From: JAJFUE01 sp039683515
Lineage (GTDB): Bacteria; Sumerlaeota; Sumerlaeia; MVZB01
Direction: 5' to 3'
Assembly: GCA_039683515.1 (NCBI GenBank)
Contig: JBDKRG010000013.1
Span: forward strand, 1-64,000
Length of the DNA stretch: 64,000 nucleotides
A program made the translations under genes and the position numbers. This document shows, piece after piece, positions 25,841 to 33,780 of this stretch (its first letter is position 1; every line of letters starts with the position of its first letter). The notes below the pieces were generated by a model. It saw nothing but the letters and a program-made list of their open reading frames with translations, ran no database searches and was not told the origin of the DNA.

Positions 25841-27523
25841 CTACCTCTGCATTGGCGGGATCGACGACTGCGGCGTGTTCATCCGGGCGCCGAAGTTCTG
25901 GCGGCCGACCGGCTGGCTCGTCAGCCGCATCACGCGCGTCTGGCAGTCCTGCATCCGGACCGCGATGACGGAGTTGGGGTTGGACGCGATGCTCGGGTCG
26001 ATCCGCAGCGCTTCCTGGTAGGTCTGCATCGCGAGGTTGTAATACCGGATCGCCTCCTGGCGCGGGCTGGACAGGTACGGGATGTTCTCGTGCTGCGTGT
26101 AGAAGATCTGGTTGAACGCGATGTCGCCCTGGCGCTTGAACTCGTTGGCGTCGTCGATGAGCTTGGTCGCCTGGTCGGCGCGCAGCTGCTTTTGCTGCTG
26201 CATCTGCGCCTGCGCGACGTTGAGCAGCTCGGTGATCCGGCGCGCGATGTTCTCGGAGGTCGGGAAGTCGGCGCGGACCTGCAGGGCCAGCGTGCTGGCG
26301 AGCTGGTAGTTGCCGCGCTTGAACTGGGCCTCGGCGTCGATCATGCGGCGCTCGGCGTAGCGGTTGAGGCCGGTCTGGGCCGGCTCGCGATATTTCTCGA
26401 TCTTCACGAGCTGCTTGTATTGCTGGACGGCTTCCTTGTCCAGGCCGTTGTTCTCGGCGAACTGCGCCAGCTGCATGCGGGCGTCGTTGTCGCCGGGCTT
26501 GAGCTCGTTGGCGCGCTTGAGATACTGGTAGTAGACCGTCCCGGCCGGGTCGGTATTGGGATCGATCGTCATCAGCAGCTCGTAGTACTTGATCGCCTGG
26601 TCGAAGTTCTTTTCCTTGGCGAACTGCAGGTGCAGCTTGTCCAGGGTCTGGATCAGCCGGTCCTCGACCTTCGAGCCGCGGTACTGGTCGTTGTTCTTGA
26701 AGAGCTCCAGGTAATGGTGCCCGGCGTCCTCGTACTTGCCCAGGTCGTAGTAGAGGTCGGCCAGCTTCAGGCGCAGGTTCTGGTCGGTCGGGTTGTTGGT
26801 GACCATCTGCTCGTAGATGCGCGTGACCTGGTCCTTCTTGGCCGGGTTGCTTTCCCACAGGACGAGCAGCTTGTTGATCGCCTCTTCGTTCTGCTGGTTG
26901 GCGGCGACGGCGAGGTTGTATTTTTCCTCGGCCCCGACCGGGTCGAGCTTGTCCTGCCGGGCGATACCCCACGCCAGGTACAGGTTGCTGATCAGCTCCT
27001 TGATCTCGCGGCGCTGGTCGGGGGTCGGGACGAGCTTGCCGGCTTCGACCAGCATCTGCTCGGCGTCCTCGAACTTGCCGGCCTCGATGAGCTTGCCCGC
27101 CTGCGCGCGCAGGTCGTCGATCTTGACGATCGCCTGCTCGCGCGTGACCTTGCGCTTCTCGTCGAGCTTGAGCTGGGCCTCGTCCAGGCCCTGCTGCGCC
27201 TCGGCGTTCTGCGGGTCGGCCTGAAGGGCCTGCTGGAAGGCGTTGATCGCCTGCGGGTACTGGTTCTGCTGGATCAGCTCGCGGCCGATGTGGACGTGGC
27301 CGGCGGACTTGGATTCCTCTTTGATCTCCTTGATGCGGCTACGCATGATCGTGATCGTGCCGCGGGCGGTCTGGATCACGATCCGGTTGTCGTTTTGCGG
27401 CGCCTGGGTGATGATCCCCTTGATCTGGCGGTTGTCGTTCGTGGTGACGACGTCGGCGCGGGCCGTCGCGGCCAGCAGGCACAGCATCACGCAGATTGAA
27501 ATCATTCGATCCTGGGCGCGCAT
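25841..27523 (-). CDS. Exported TPR-repeat protein
   Basis: 560 residues with a signal peptide (ISICVMLCLLAATARA). A short beta segment (NRQIKGIITQAPQNDNRIVIQT) is followed by many tetratricopeptide repeats between about residues 75 and 540, for example IQQNQYPQAINAFQQALQADPQNAEAQ and LADLYYDLGKYEDAGHHYLEL. It probably acts as a periplasmic scaffold or assembly partner. The N-terminal beta segment resembles the small domain found at the start of several exported TPR proteins in planctomycete-like genomes. No partner is identified. Confidence 0.85.
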   Translation of the reverse strand: MRAQDRMISICVMLCLLAATARADVVTTNDNRQIKGIITQAPQNDNRIVIQTARGTITIMRSRIKEIKEESKSAGHVHIGRELIQQNQYPQAINAFQQALQADPQNAEAQQGLDEAQLKLDEKRKVTREQAIVKIDDLRAQAGKLIEAGKFEDAEQMLVEAGKLVPTPDQRREIKELISNLYLAWGIARQDKLDPVGAEEKYNLAVAANQQNEEAINKLLVLWESNPAKKDQVTRIYEQMVTNNPTDQNLRLKLADLYYDLGKYEDAGHHYLELFKNNDQYRGSKVEDRLIQTLDKLHLQFAKEKNFDQAIKYYELLMTIDPNTDPAGTVYYQYLKRANELKPGDNDARMQLAQFAENNGLDKEAVQQYKQLVKIEKYREPAQTGLNRYAERRMIDAEAQFKRGNYQLASTLALQVRADFPTSENIARRITELLNVAQAQMQQQKQLRADQATKLIDDANEFKRQGDIAFNQIFYTQHENIPYLSSPRQEAIRYYNLAMQTYQEALRIDPSIASNPNSVIAVRMQDCQTRVMRLTSQPVGRQNFGARMNTPQSSIPPMQR

Positions 27524-27670
27524 GGTTCACCATCCTCGAATGCATAACATTTGTCCGGCTTGAACGGCCGTTTCACGAACCTTGCTGATATTCTAGTCCG
27601 ATGCTCGAAATGATGTCAACGAGGGGTGGGGACCGATTCCAATTTCCGCTGACTGGTAAAAGCGCCACTC

Positions 27671-29380
27671 CTAAAACTCCATCCGCTTCCAGCGGTGCAG
27701 CCCCAGCGCCATGGGCACGACCATCATCCCCAACTGGAGCAGGATCCAGGCCGGGATCGAGGCCACGAGGATCCATTTCATCATGTCCGAGCGCGGCTGG
27801 TTGGCGAACAGCAGCGCGTGGACCCACGGGACCTCGAGCGCCAGCGTCAGGCCGATGTAGACGAGGCTCAGGACGGCGTTGAGCGTCCCGCCGACCCCGT
27901 TGGCGATGCGCGAAGGGTTGTCTTCATTGAAATTGGGCATCGAGGCGCCCAGCCCCACGGCCAGCGCGCTCAGCCCCAGCGAGACCGCCATGACCGTCAG
28001 CGTCGAGAGGGCGTAGACGAACGGCTCGGCGTCGAGCATCCAGGCCGAAAACAGCGCCAGCGGCAACGTCACCGTCACCGACGCGATCCAGCTGACCGTG
28101 AATTTGACCCACACGATCCGCGTCCGCGGCAGCGGCGCCAGCCCGATCACCCACTGCTGGCGCCCCTCCAGGCTCAGCATCGGGTAGACGAACCGGGTCG
28201 TCAGGATCGACAGCACGAACGCCGTGGCGCCGATGTTGAACATCGACACGAGCGACTGCCAGAACGGGATCAGCTTCTGGAAGTTGCCGACCCCGGAGGC
28301 CGACCTCAGGTTGGCCAGATAGATGAACAGCAGGCCGCACAGGATCATGAGCTGGCCCCACTGGCCCGGGTCGCGCCAGAAGACGGTCAGGTCCTTCGTG
28401 ATCATCGCCCGCGTCGTTCGCGGCAGCCAGAACAGCGCCTTGTCGAACAGGACGTACAGCCCCCCCGCGCGCCGCCGCCGGGCCGTCCCCGACGTCCGGG
28501 CGTTGCACCAGCCGTGGTAATACAGCGGCCCGGCCAGCCAGTCGCAGGTCATGACCCCCATCGCCGCCGTGCTCCACAGCGCGGCCGCCCACAGGCCGAT
28601 CTCGCGGAAGTTGCGGAACTCGGCCGCGAGCAGCCCCCGCCCCAGCCAGCTGCTCGGCAGGATCGGGAAATCGCCCAGCCCCAGGAACCGCATCACCTGC
28701 GCCAGCTCGTTGGACTGGCCGGTGCCGTAGCGCAGGATCTGCCCCAGGCCGTAGAACCGCTGCATCAGCGCCGCGCCCACCAGCCCCACCAGCCCCAGGA
28801 CCAGCGCCAGCCGGATCATCCGCCGCGGCGGGAACCACGCCGTGATCACCAGGGCGAGCACCGCCCCGACCGCCGCCGGGATCACCAGGAACGGCACGAC
28901 CAACACCACCGTCCACGCATAATATTGCCAGTCGTCGATTTGCCGCGCCCAGCCCAGCGACAGGAACAGCGGGAACGACAGGATGACGAACGCCCACGAG
29001 CTGTAGACGATCGACTCGACCAGCTTGGCGAAGAAAATGTAGCGGTGCCGGATCGGCTGGCTCATCAGGAACTCCACCTCGCGCGAGATGTAGGTCGTGG
29101 TGAGCATGATGATCAGGTTGGAGAAGATGAGCATCGAGAAGAACGCGAGCAGGACCATCCGCACGAGCCGGTCCATGAGCGGCCGCCCGAAGACCTCCTG
29201 CTTGTTGAGGAACCCGAAGATGATCGTGAAGACGGTCGTGCCGCCGCCGACCAGCATGACGACCACGAGCAGGCCGATGGCGATGTGCACCCAGAAATGG
29301 CTGCGCAGGCCGGTCACCAGGTTGTTGGCCTGCCGCCACTTGAGCCGCGCGAACAGGTGCAGGAACGAGGTAAAGCTCAC
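27671..29380 (-). CDS. ABC transporter permease (ABC-2 type)
   Basis: A 569-residue membrane protein with about 12 spans. It starts with a GTG at 29380 that overlaps the TGA of the ATPase gene by three bases (GTGA). The first cytoplasmic segment, FARLKWRQANNLVTG, is followed by spans around FWVHIAIGLLVVVMLVGGG and the EVEFLMSQPIRHRYIFFAKL coupling loop that is typical of ABC-2 exporters. Together with the ATPase it forms a two-gene export system. The cargo is unknown. Confidence 0.85.
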   Translation of the reverse strand: MSFTSFLHLFARLKWRQANNLVTGLRSHFWVHIAIGLLVVVMLVGGGTTVFTIIFGFLNKQEVFGRPLMDRLVRMVLLAFFSMLIFSNLIIMLTTTYISREVEFLMSQPIRHRYIFFAKLVESIVYSSWAFVILSFPLFLSLGWARQIDDWQYYAWTVVLVVPFLVIPAAVGAVLALVITAWFPPRRMIRLALVLGLVGLVGAALMQRFYGLGQILRYGTGQSNELAQVMRFLGLGDFPILPSSWLGRGLLAAEFRNFREIGLWAAALWSTAAMGVMTCDWLAGPLYYHGWCNARTSGTARRRRAGGLYVLFDKALFWLPRTTRAMITKDLTVFWRDPGQWGQLMILCGLLFIYLANLRSASGVGNFQKLIPFWQSLVSMFNIGATAFVLSILTTRFVYPMLSLEGRQQWVIGLAPLPRTRIVWVKFTVSWIASVTVTLPLALFSAWMLDAEPFVYALSTLTVMAVSLGLSALAVGLGASMPNFNEDNPSRIANGVGGTLNAVLSLVYIGLTLALEVPWVHALLFANQPRSDMMKWILVASIPAWILLQLGMMVVPMALGLHRWKRMEF

Positions 29381-30123
29381 CAGCCGCCCTCGGGGTGGGG
29401 TTCTTCCTCTTTCGTGAGGAGCAGGAACAGCTCTTCGAGGTTCCCCTCGCGGTCCAGCGTATTGCGCAACTCCTGGATCGTCCCCAGGAACAGGAGCTTG
29501 CCCTTGTGGATCACGCCGATCCGGTCGGCGAGCTCCTCGGCCACGCTTAGGGTGTGCGTCGAGAGGAAGACCGTGCGGCCGGTGTCGGCCTCGGCGCGCA
29601 GCAGCTTCTTGACCGTCCGGACCGATTGCGGGTCGAGCCCGACCATCGGCTCGTCGACCACCAGCACCGAGGGCTCGTGCATGAGCGCCGCGGCGAAGAC
29701 CAGTTTCTGCCGCATCCCGTGCGAGTAGTTCTCGATGAACTGGTCGGTGGCCGCCGTCAGCTCGAACAGCTCGAAGTAGTGCTCCATGAGCTGGCGCTGC
29801 TTGTCGCGGTCGATCCCGAACAGGTCGCCGATGAAAGTGAAGTAGTCGCGCCCGGAGAGCTTTTCGTACAGATACGGCCGGTCCGGGATGTAGCCGATGT
29901 GGGCCTTGGCGCGCTCGGGCTCTTTCTGGATGTCGTGGCCGGCGATGACGGCGCGGCCGGAGGTCGGCTGCAAGAGGCCGGTCAGCATCTTGATCGTCGT
30001 CGTCTTGCCCGCGCCGTTGGGCCCGAGGAAGCAGAAGCACTCGCCGGCGGCGATCGAAAGATTCAGGTCGCAGACGGCATGCTTGCCGTCGAAGTCCTTG
30101 TTGAGATTGCTGGTTTGAATCAT
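29377..30123 (-). CDS. ABC transporter ATP-binding protein
   Basis: 248 residues. Walker A is GPNGAGKTTT at about residues 35-44, the signature is YSHGMRQKLV, Walker B is VLVVDEPMVGLDP and the H-loop is LSTHTLSVAEE. The D-loop and Q-loop (YIPDRPYLYEKL) fit the drug/lipopolysaccharide-export (ABC-2) class. The ATG at 30123 is chosen since the upstream part of the frame runs through repeats and reads as low-complexity peptide (VVPPSGG, PPEGGTTN). Partner: the permease immediately downstream. Confidence 0.93.
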   Translation of the reverse strand: MIQTSNLNKDFDGKHAVCDLNLSIAAGECFCFLGPNGAGKTTTIKMLTGLLQPTSGRAVIAGHDIQKEPERAKAHIGYIPDRPYLYEKLSGRDYFTFIGDLFGIDRDKQRQLMEHYFELFELTAATDQFIENYSHGMRQKLVFAAALMHEPSVLVVDEPMVGLDPQSVRTVKKLLRAEADTGRTVFLSTHTLSVAEELADRIGVIHKGKLLFLGTIQELRNTLDREGNLEELFLLLTKEEEPHPEGGW

Positions 30124-30130
30124 GTCAGGT

Positions 30131-30150
30131 AGGTCGGGTCTTCGACCCGA
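30131..30150. repeat. TCGGGTC-GACCCGA hairpin
   Basis: GTCGGGTCTTCGACCCGAC, a 19-base palindrome with a TTCG loop between the ATPase start and the 26-base-arm inverted repeat. Confidence 0.7.
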
Positions 30151-30261
30151 CTCCGGGAAAATCAGAATAGCCGGCCCCAGGAGCCGGGCTGGCAACGATT
30201 CACGATGCTGATTTTGCCCGCCGAATGCAACCGAGAAGCCAAATACACCTGCGCCCATCAG

Positions 30262-30331
30262 GTTCGTAGTCCCGCCTTCAGGCGGAATAGCTGCATGACG
30301 TAATCTTCCGCCTGAAGGCGGGACTACGAAC
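30262..30331. repeat. Perfect 26-base inverted repeat
   Basis: Arms 30262-30287 and 30306-30331 are exact reverse complements (GTTCGTAGTCCCGCCTTC...; each arm also contains the CCGCCTTCAGGCGG palindrome). Loop of 18 bases. It lies between divergent genes. It can form a very stable hairpin and could serve either as mobile debris or as a bidirectional terminator or insulator. Confidence 0.93.
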
Positions 30332-30419
30332 TTTTGCCCAGCCCAGGCGTTTGTAACATGTCTGTAAAATGCGCCCGCGGCATCTTGTTTTGCGGACGCA
30401 AATATGCAAATCGTTAAGC

Positions 30420-31022
30420 ATGCGGGACAAGAAAAACAGATCAGTACCGTGGTGGCCGCTGACAAGCGCGCAGATGGCGTGGGCCTTGGGCGTGATGTTC
30501 CTGTGCTCGTGTTTCGTTGCAACCTTTTATATTTTTTCTGAGTATTTTCTTGTTTACGAAGATTGCTGTCCCCGGTCGCCAGTACAGGCTGATATGCGAT
30601 CTATCCAGATCGCGATCGAGTCGTATTACGTGGACAACTCGGCCTATCCTGCTTTCGCCGCGGGCAAGGACGGGATCAACGCCGACCTTGTCTTGTGCCC
30701 CGCCTACGACCAGCCGACGTTCATGACCCGCACCCCCGAGCGGCCCGGGTTGTATACGCTCACGACGCCGATCCAGTATATGTCGGCCTACCCGACCGAC
30801 CGGTTCTTGCTCGCCGGCGCGAGCTACGCCTACTCGACCTGCGGTTCGCACGACCAGTCGTGGATCCTCTACAGCCCCGGCCCCGACGGCATCTACGAGA
30901 TCGTCCCCCGCGAGGACTACGACCCGACCAAGCCGGTCCCGAGCATCTCGCTCATCAACAAAACCTACGACCCGACCAACGGCGGCATGAGCGCGGGCGA
31001 TATATACAAATACAAGAACTGA
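30420..31022 (+). CDS. GspG-like exported protein, paralogue 1
   Basis: 200 residues. An N-terminal membrane segment (MAWALGVMFLCSCFVATFYIF) at about residues 17-38 anchors it. The outer part opens with a helix (DMRSIQIAIESYYVDNSAYPAF) like the start of GspG major pseudopilin domains and ends with a WILYSPGPDGIYEIVP ... KTYDPTNGGMSAGDIYKYKN tail. A type IV prepilin cleavage site (G-F/M-T-x4-E) is not seen, so it is probably not processed like a pilin. Its neighbour at 31114 shares the tail. Role in secretion or at the surface is a guess. Confidence 0.75.
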   Translation: MRDKKNRSVPWWPLTSAQMAWALGVMFLCSCFVATFYIFSEYFLVYEDCCPRSPVQADMRSIQIAIESYYVDNSAYPAFAAGKDGINADLVLCPAYDQPTFMTRTPERPGLYTLTTPIQYMSAYPTDRFLLAGASYAYSTCGSHDQSWILYSPGPDGIYEIVPREDYDPTKPVPSISLINKTYDPTNGGMSAGDIYKYKN

Positions 31023-31034
31023 GCGGCGGATGGG

Positions 31035-31066
31035 ATTTCGGTTCGGAGTTCAAACTTCAGTTTGCC
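31035..31066. repeat. 32-base dispersed repeat, copy 2
   Basis: Identical to 5274-5305; sits between the two GspG-like genes. Confidence 0.9.
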
Positions 31067-31113
31067 TGTGAACCGGTCCGACGCTACGATCCAGAGCATC
31101 CGAGGCGCCGCCC

Positions 31114-31635
31114 ATGAAACGCTCCAATCTGATCCTGGTTCTCATCGTCGTGGCGGTGATCGCCGTGATGTCGTCGCTGAACAATCCCCATTATCTCCAG
31201 CCCCAAACCCGGTCGAGGGTGTCTCGGGTCCAAAACGACCTGCGCAGCCTTGCGCTGGCGATCGAGACTTACCATGAGGACCGCCAATGTTACCCGGCGT
31301 GGCGCCTCACGGATACGTCGCCGAGCATGCCCGTTATGTGGCCCCTGCCGGCCTCGGTCGGCTCGCTCACCACCCCGGTCGGGTACTTGGGCCGTCTCCC
31401 GGACGACCCGTTCACGTTCGGAAACAAGCCCTTCCATGGCTACGGCTACTGGTCGGGCGACGGCCAAACGGGTTGGATCGTCTACAGCCCCGGGCCGGAT
31501 CTGACCTACGACATCGTCCCGGCTGAGGATTACGTCCCCGGCAGCAAGACCCCCTCGCCGGCCCTGGTCGGCAAGACCTACGACCCGACCAACGGCCTCA
31601 AGAGCCGTGGGGATATCTACAAATATAAGAATTAG
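31114..31635 (+). CDS. GspG-like exported protein, paralogue 2
   Basis: 173 residues with a hydrophobic N-terminal segment (LILVLIVVAVIAVMSSL), then VQNDLRSLALAIETYHEDRQCYPAW and a tail WIVYSPGPDLTYDIVP ... GKTYDPTNGLKSRGDIYKYKN, almost the same as in the gene before it. The pair arose by tandem duplication. The prepilin signature is missing here too. Proteins of this style are common in planctomycete-like genomes in many copies; function unknown. Confidence 0.78.
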   Translation: MKRSNLILVLIVVAVIAVMSSLNNPHYLQPQTRSRVSRVQNDLRSLALAIETYHEDRQCYPAWRLTDTSPSMPVMWPLPASVGSLTTPVGYLGRLPDDPFTFGNKPFHGYGYWSGDGQTGWIVYSPGPDLTYDIVPAEDYVPGSKTPSPALVGKTYDPTNGLKSRGDIYKYKN

Positions 31636-31652
31636 GAGGGCTCTCGAATGAT

Positions 31653-31848
31653 GCGCTGAAAGCGCAAGAGATTTTAGCCTGGGGTGGAGCGAAGCGCAGC
31701 CCCAGGTAAAGATCAAAGAAATAGAACGAGCGCTGAAAGTGCGAAAGAAGTTTCTCTCGCGCTTTCAGCGCTCCTGTCAATTTTACGACCTGTTCCTGGG
31801 GCTGCGCTTCGCTCCACCCCAGGCTGTATTATTCCGCGCTTTCAGCGC
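31653..31848. repeat. Mirrored composite palindrome, copy 2
   Basis: Starts 17 bases after the second GspG-like gene. Order: GCGCTGAAAGCGC at 31653-31665, a CCTGGGGT...GCCCCAGG hairpin at 31678-31706, a central pair GAGCGCTGAAAG / CTTTCAGCGCTC at 31728-31739 and 31762-31773, a second CCTGGGGC hairpin at 31795-31823 and a closing GCGCTTTCAGCGC at 31836-31848. Left and right halves are inverted copies. Confidence 0.92.
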
Positions 31849-31867
31849 TTAAGAGCACGCCTGAGAC

Positions 31868-31986
31868 GCTAGAGTGCTTCCAAGAAGTTCTGTCGCGATT
31901 CTCGACGAAGAATGCGTTGATTCGATTACGATTACGAGCACGAGCACGAGCACGAGGCGGACAAAACTTTCGAGAAACACTCTAGC
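31868..31986. mobile_element. MITE-like element with 13-base terminal inverted repeats
   Basis: Ends GCTAGAGTGCTTC (31868-31880) and GAAACACTCTAGC (31974-31986) are inverted repeats matching in 12 of 13 bases. The inside holds the hexamer array GATTAC, GATTAC, GAGCAC, GAGCAC, GAGCAC at 31921-31956. No protein is encoded. Confidence 0.6.
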
Positions 31987-31995
31987 CGAAGCGGG

Positions 31996-32304
31996 CTACC
32001 GGCGGAAGAGACGGGCGAAGAAGCCGGTGGCGAGGCCGGCGGCGATGAACACGATCGCGGCCGCCGCGATCCCGAAGGCCGAGCCGGGGCCGTGCTGGTT
32101 GTGCCAGGCGTTGAACAGCAGCCAGACGGCCAGGTTCAGCGGGCCGGCGAGGGCCAGAATGAGCGCATTGCGCCGGATTTTGGGCGGCAGCGGTTCGTCG
32201 GAGCGGGCGGCGCTGGAGCGGGTGACGAACACGATCACCAGTGCCAGGATCGGGGTCGCCAGCGCAATGCCGATCATGATGTTGCGCAGTTCGGTGTAAT
32301 TCAC
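31996..32304 (-). CDS. Small three-span membrane protein
   Basis: About 102 residues from the GTG at 32304, which has GGAGG five bases upstream; a TTG at 32316 would add four residues. Hydrophobic segments near IGIALATPILALVIVFV, NALILALAGPLNLAVWLLF and GIAAAAIVFIAAGLATGFF suggest three spans, ending in a basic FARLFRR. No family recognised. Confidence 0.65.
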   Translation of the reverse strand: MNYTELRNIMIGIALATPILALVIVFVTRSSAARSDEPLPPKIRRNALILALAGPLNLAVWLLFNAWHNQHGPGSAFGIAAAAIVFIAAGLATGFFARLFRR

Positions 32305-32679
32305 GGCCGCCTCCAAGGCCTCATCCTAAACAATCGCCCGGAATTTCGCACCCAAGAAACGAGAGCGTTTGCGAAAATACAGAAGAAATACGAACAATTC
32401 GTACATGAATATAATCTGACGAAGGTGAGGCGAAAACGAGCTGACATATTGCCGCAATTATACTTATGCCGTTGTTGCCCGCTGTCGGGAATCCTGAGTA
32501 TACCCCCCGGATGTCCGATTCCATTTGACAAAACGTACTAAACTTTACACAATCGCCAACCGATACGCTCGCGGGGCGTATCTACGATTCCAAAGGAGCG
32601 GAAAAACCCCCAACACCAGTGCAGTCGGGGGGTGGCGCCCAACGCAAACCACCCGTCCCCCAGAATCTGACGCGAACAG
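32305..32679. other. Divergent gene-free interval
   Basis: 375 bases between divergent genes. A clear promoter for the M23 gene is at 32525-32553. Nothing else was recognised. Confidence 0.6.
32525..32553 (+). promoter_or_regulatory. Promoter for the M23 peptidase gene
   Basis: Perfect -35 TTGACA at 32525-32530, a 17-base spacer and CACAAT at 32548-32553. The leader would be about 120 bases. Confidence 0.6.
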
Positions 32680-33681
32680 GTGACCAAATTGAAGCACAAC
32701 CAATCAATTGTCTGGCTGTTCGCCCTGCCGCTCTTGCTGTTGGCAGCCGTGCCAAGCCGGGCCATCTCCACGGCCCCGGCCTCCTCCAACGCTCCCGCCC
32801 TTGCAGACGACCCGAATTCCTCGCTTCGCAGCAACTTGCTGGCCCGCATCGAATTCCAGGAATTAAATCTGCAGCTTGCCGGCATCGCCACCATCGGCGG
32901 CGCCACGACCTGCTACATCAAGCATCCGGGCTCCGGCCAGCCGATGAGTTACCACGTCGGCGATGTGATCGGCGGCTACCGGATCCAGTCCGTTCAGGAC
33001 CAATCGGTCTGTTTTGAGCGCAATGGGCTGCGCTTCTGGCTCCAGCCGGAAAAGCCGATGCTCGCCGCCAAGACCCAGGAGCAGCCGGCCGCCGTCGACG
33101 CCAAGGCCCGCCAGGCGCTCATGCAGGAGCTCGAGACGGCCAAGGCGATCAAGGAGTCGGTCGAGACGATCTCGGCCAACAATTTGAAGCTCAAGAGCCG
33201 CACCAAGCGCTACGCCAAGGTCCGCGTGATCGACGACCAGCCGGGGCGGACGACCGTTCGCCGCGTCCGGACCGGCGGCTCCGCCGGCCGGATGTTCGCC
33301 CTGCCGATGACCGGCGAGTTGAGCTCTCAGTATGGCTACCGCCGGCACCCGATGGGCGGCGGCGTCAAGTTCCACCGCGGCGTCGACATCGCCAACCGGG
33401 AAGGCACGCTCGTCGGGGCGGCCGCGGCCGGCACGGTCACGAAGGTCAGCTACAATTCGTCCTACGGCCGTCACATCGTCGTGACGCACGGCGGCGGCTA
33501 CGAGACCCTCTATGGCCACCTCTCGCGGACGCTCGTCAAGGTCGGCCAGGAAGTCGACCAGGGGCAGGTGGTCGGCCGCGAAGGCGACACCGGCCGCTCG
33601 ACCGGGCCGCACCTTCACTTCGAGATCCGCAAGAACGGCCAAAGCGTCGACCCCGAAGCCTACGTCAGGGTCCACCGCTAA
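32680..33681 (+). CDS. Exported M23-family metallopeptidase with PilP/GspC-like region
   Basis: 333 residues with a signal peptide (LFALPLLLLAAVPSRA). Residues 60-115 (LAGIATIGGATTCYIKHPGSGQPMSYHVGDVIGGYRI...) have the layout of the GspC/PilP beta domain, unusual ahead of a peptidase. A charged linker follows, then the M23 (LytM) domain with metal ligands His and Asp in FHRGVDIANREG and the HLHFE His pair, plus VVGREGDTGRSTGPHLHFE. It should cut peptide cross-bridges of peptidoglycan or act as a divisome or secretion-site activator. GTG start at 32680 lacks a good ribosome site. Good promoter upstream. Confidence 0.88.
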   Translation: MTKLKHNQSIVWLFALPLLLLAAVPSRAISTAPASSNAPALADDPNSSLRSNLLARIEFQELNLQLAGIATIGGATTCYIKHPGSGQPMSYHVGDVIGGYRIQSVQDQSVCFERNGLRFWLQPEKPMLAAKTQEQPAAVDAKARQALMQELETAKAIKESVETISANNLKLKSRTKRYAKVRVIDDQPGRTTVRRVRTGGSAGRMFALPMTGELSSQYGYRRHPMGGGVKFHRGVDIANREGTLVGAAAAGTVTKVSYNSSYGRHIVVTHGGGYETLYGHLSRTLVKVGQEVDQGQVVGREGDTGRSTGPHLHFEIRKNGQSVDPEAYVRVHR

Positions 33682-33695
33682 GGCGCCCGGCCCAT

Positions 33696-33739
33696 AAAAA
33701 AAAACCGACCGGCGGCCCCGCACAGGAGCCGCCGGTTTT
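33696..33739. terminator. Bidirectional terminator
   Basis: Stem ACCGGCGGC / GCCGCCGGT (33708-33716 and 33728-33736). TTTT follows in the plus direction and nine T in the minus direction, so it ends both the M23 gene and the rhomboid gene. Confidence 0.85.
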
Positions 33740-33780
33740 GGTATTGGGCTGCCGATCGGGAGATCGGCGTTCCCGGGGGC

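Noticed and set aside
30124..30522. Long N-terminal extension of the ABC ATPase with PPSGG and PPEGG peptides
   Set aside because: Passes through the 26-base-arm hairpin and another palindrome; the ATPase domain begins at 30123.
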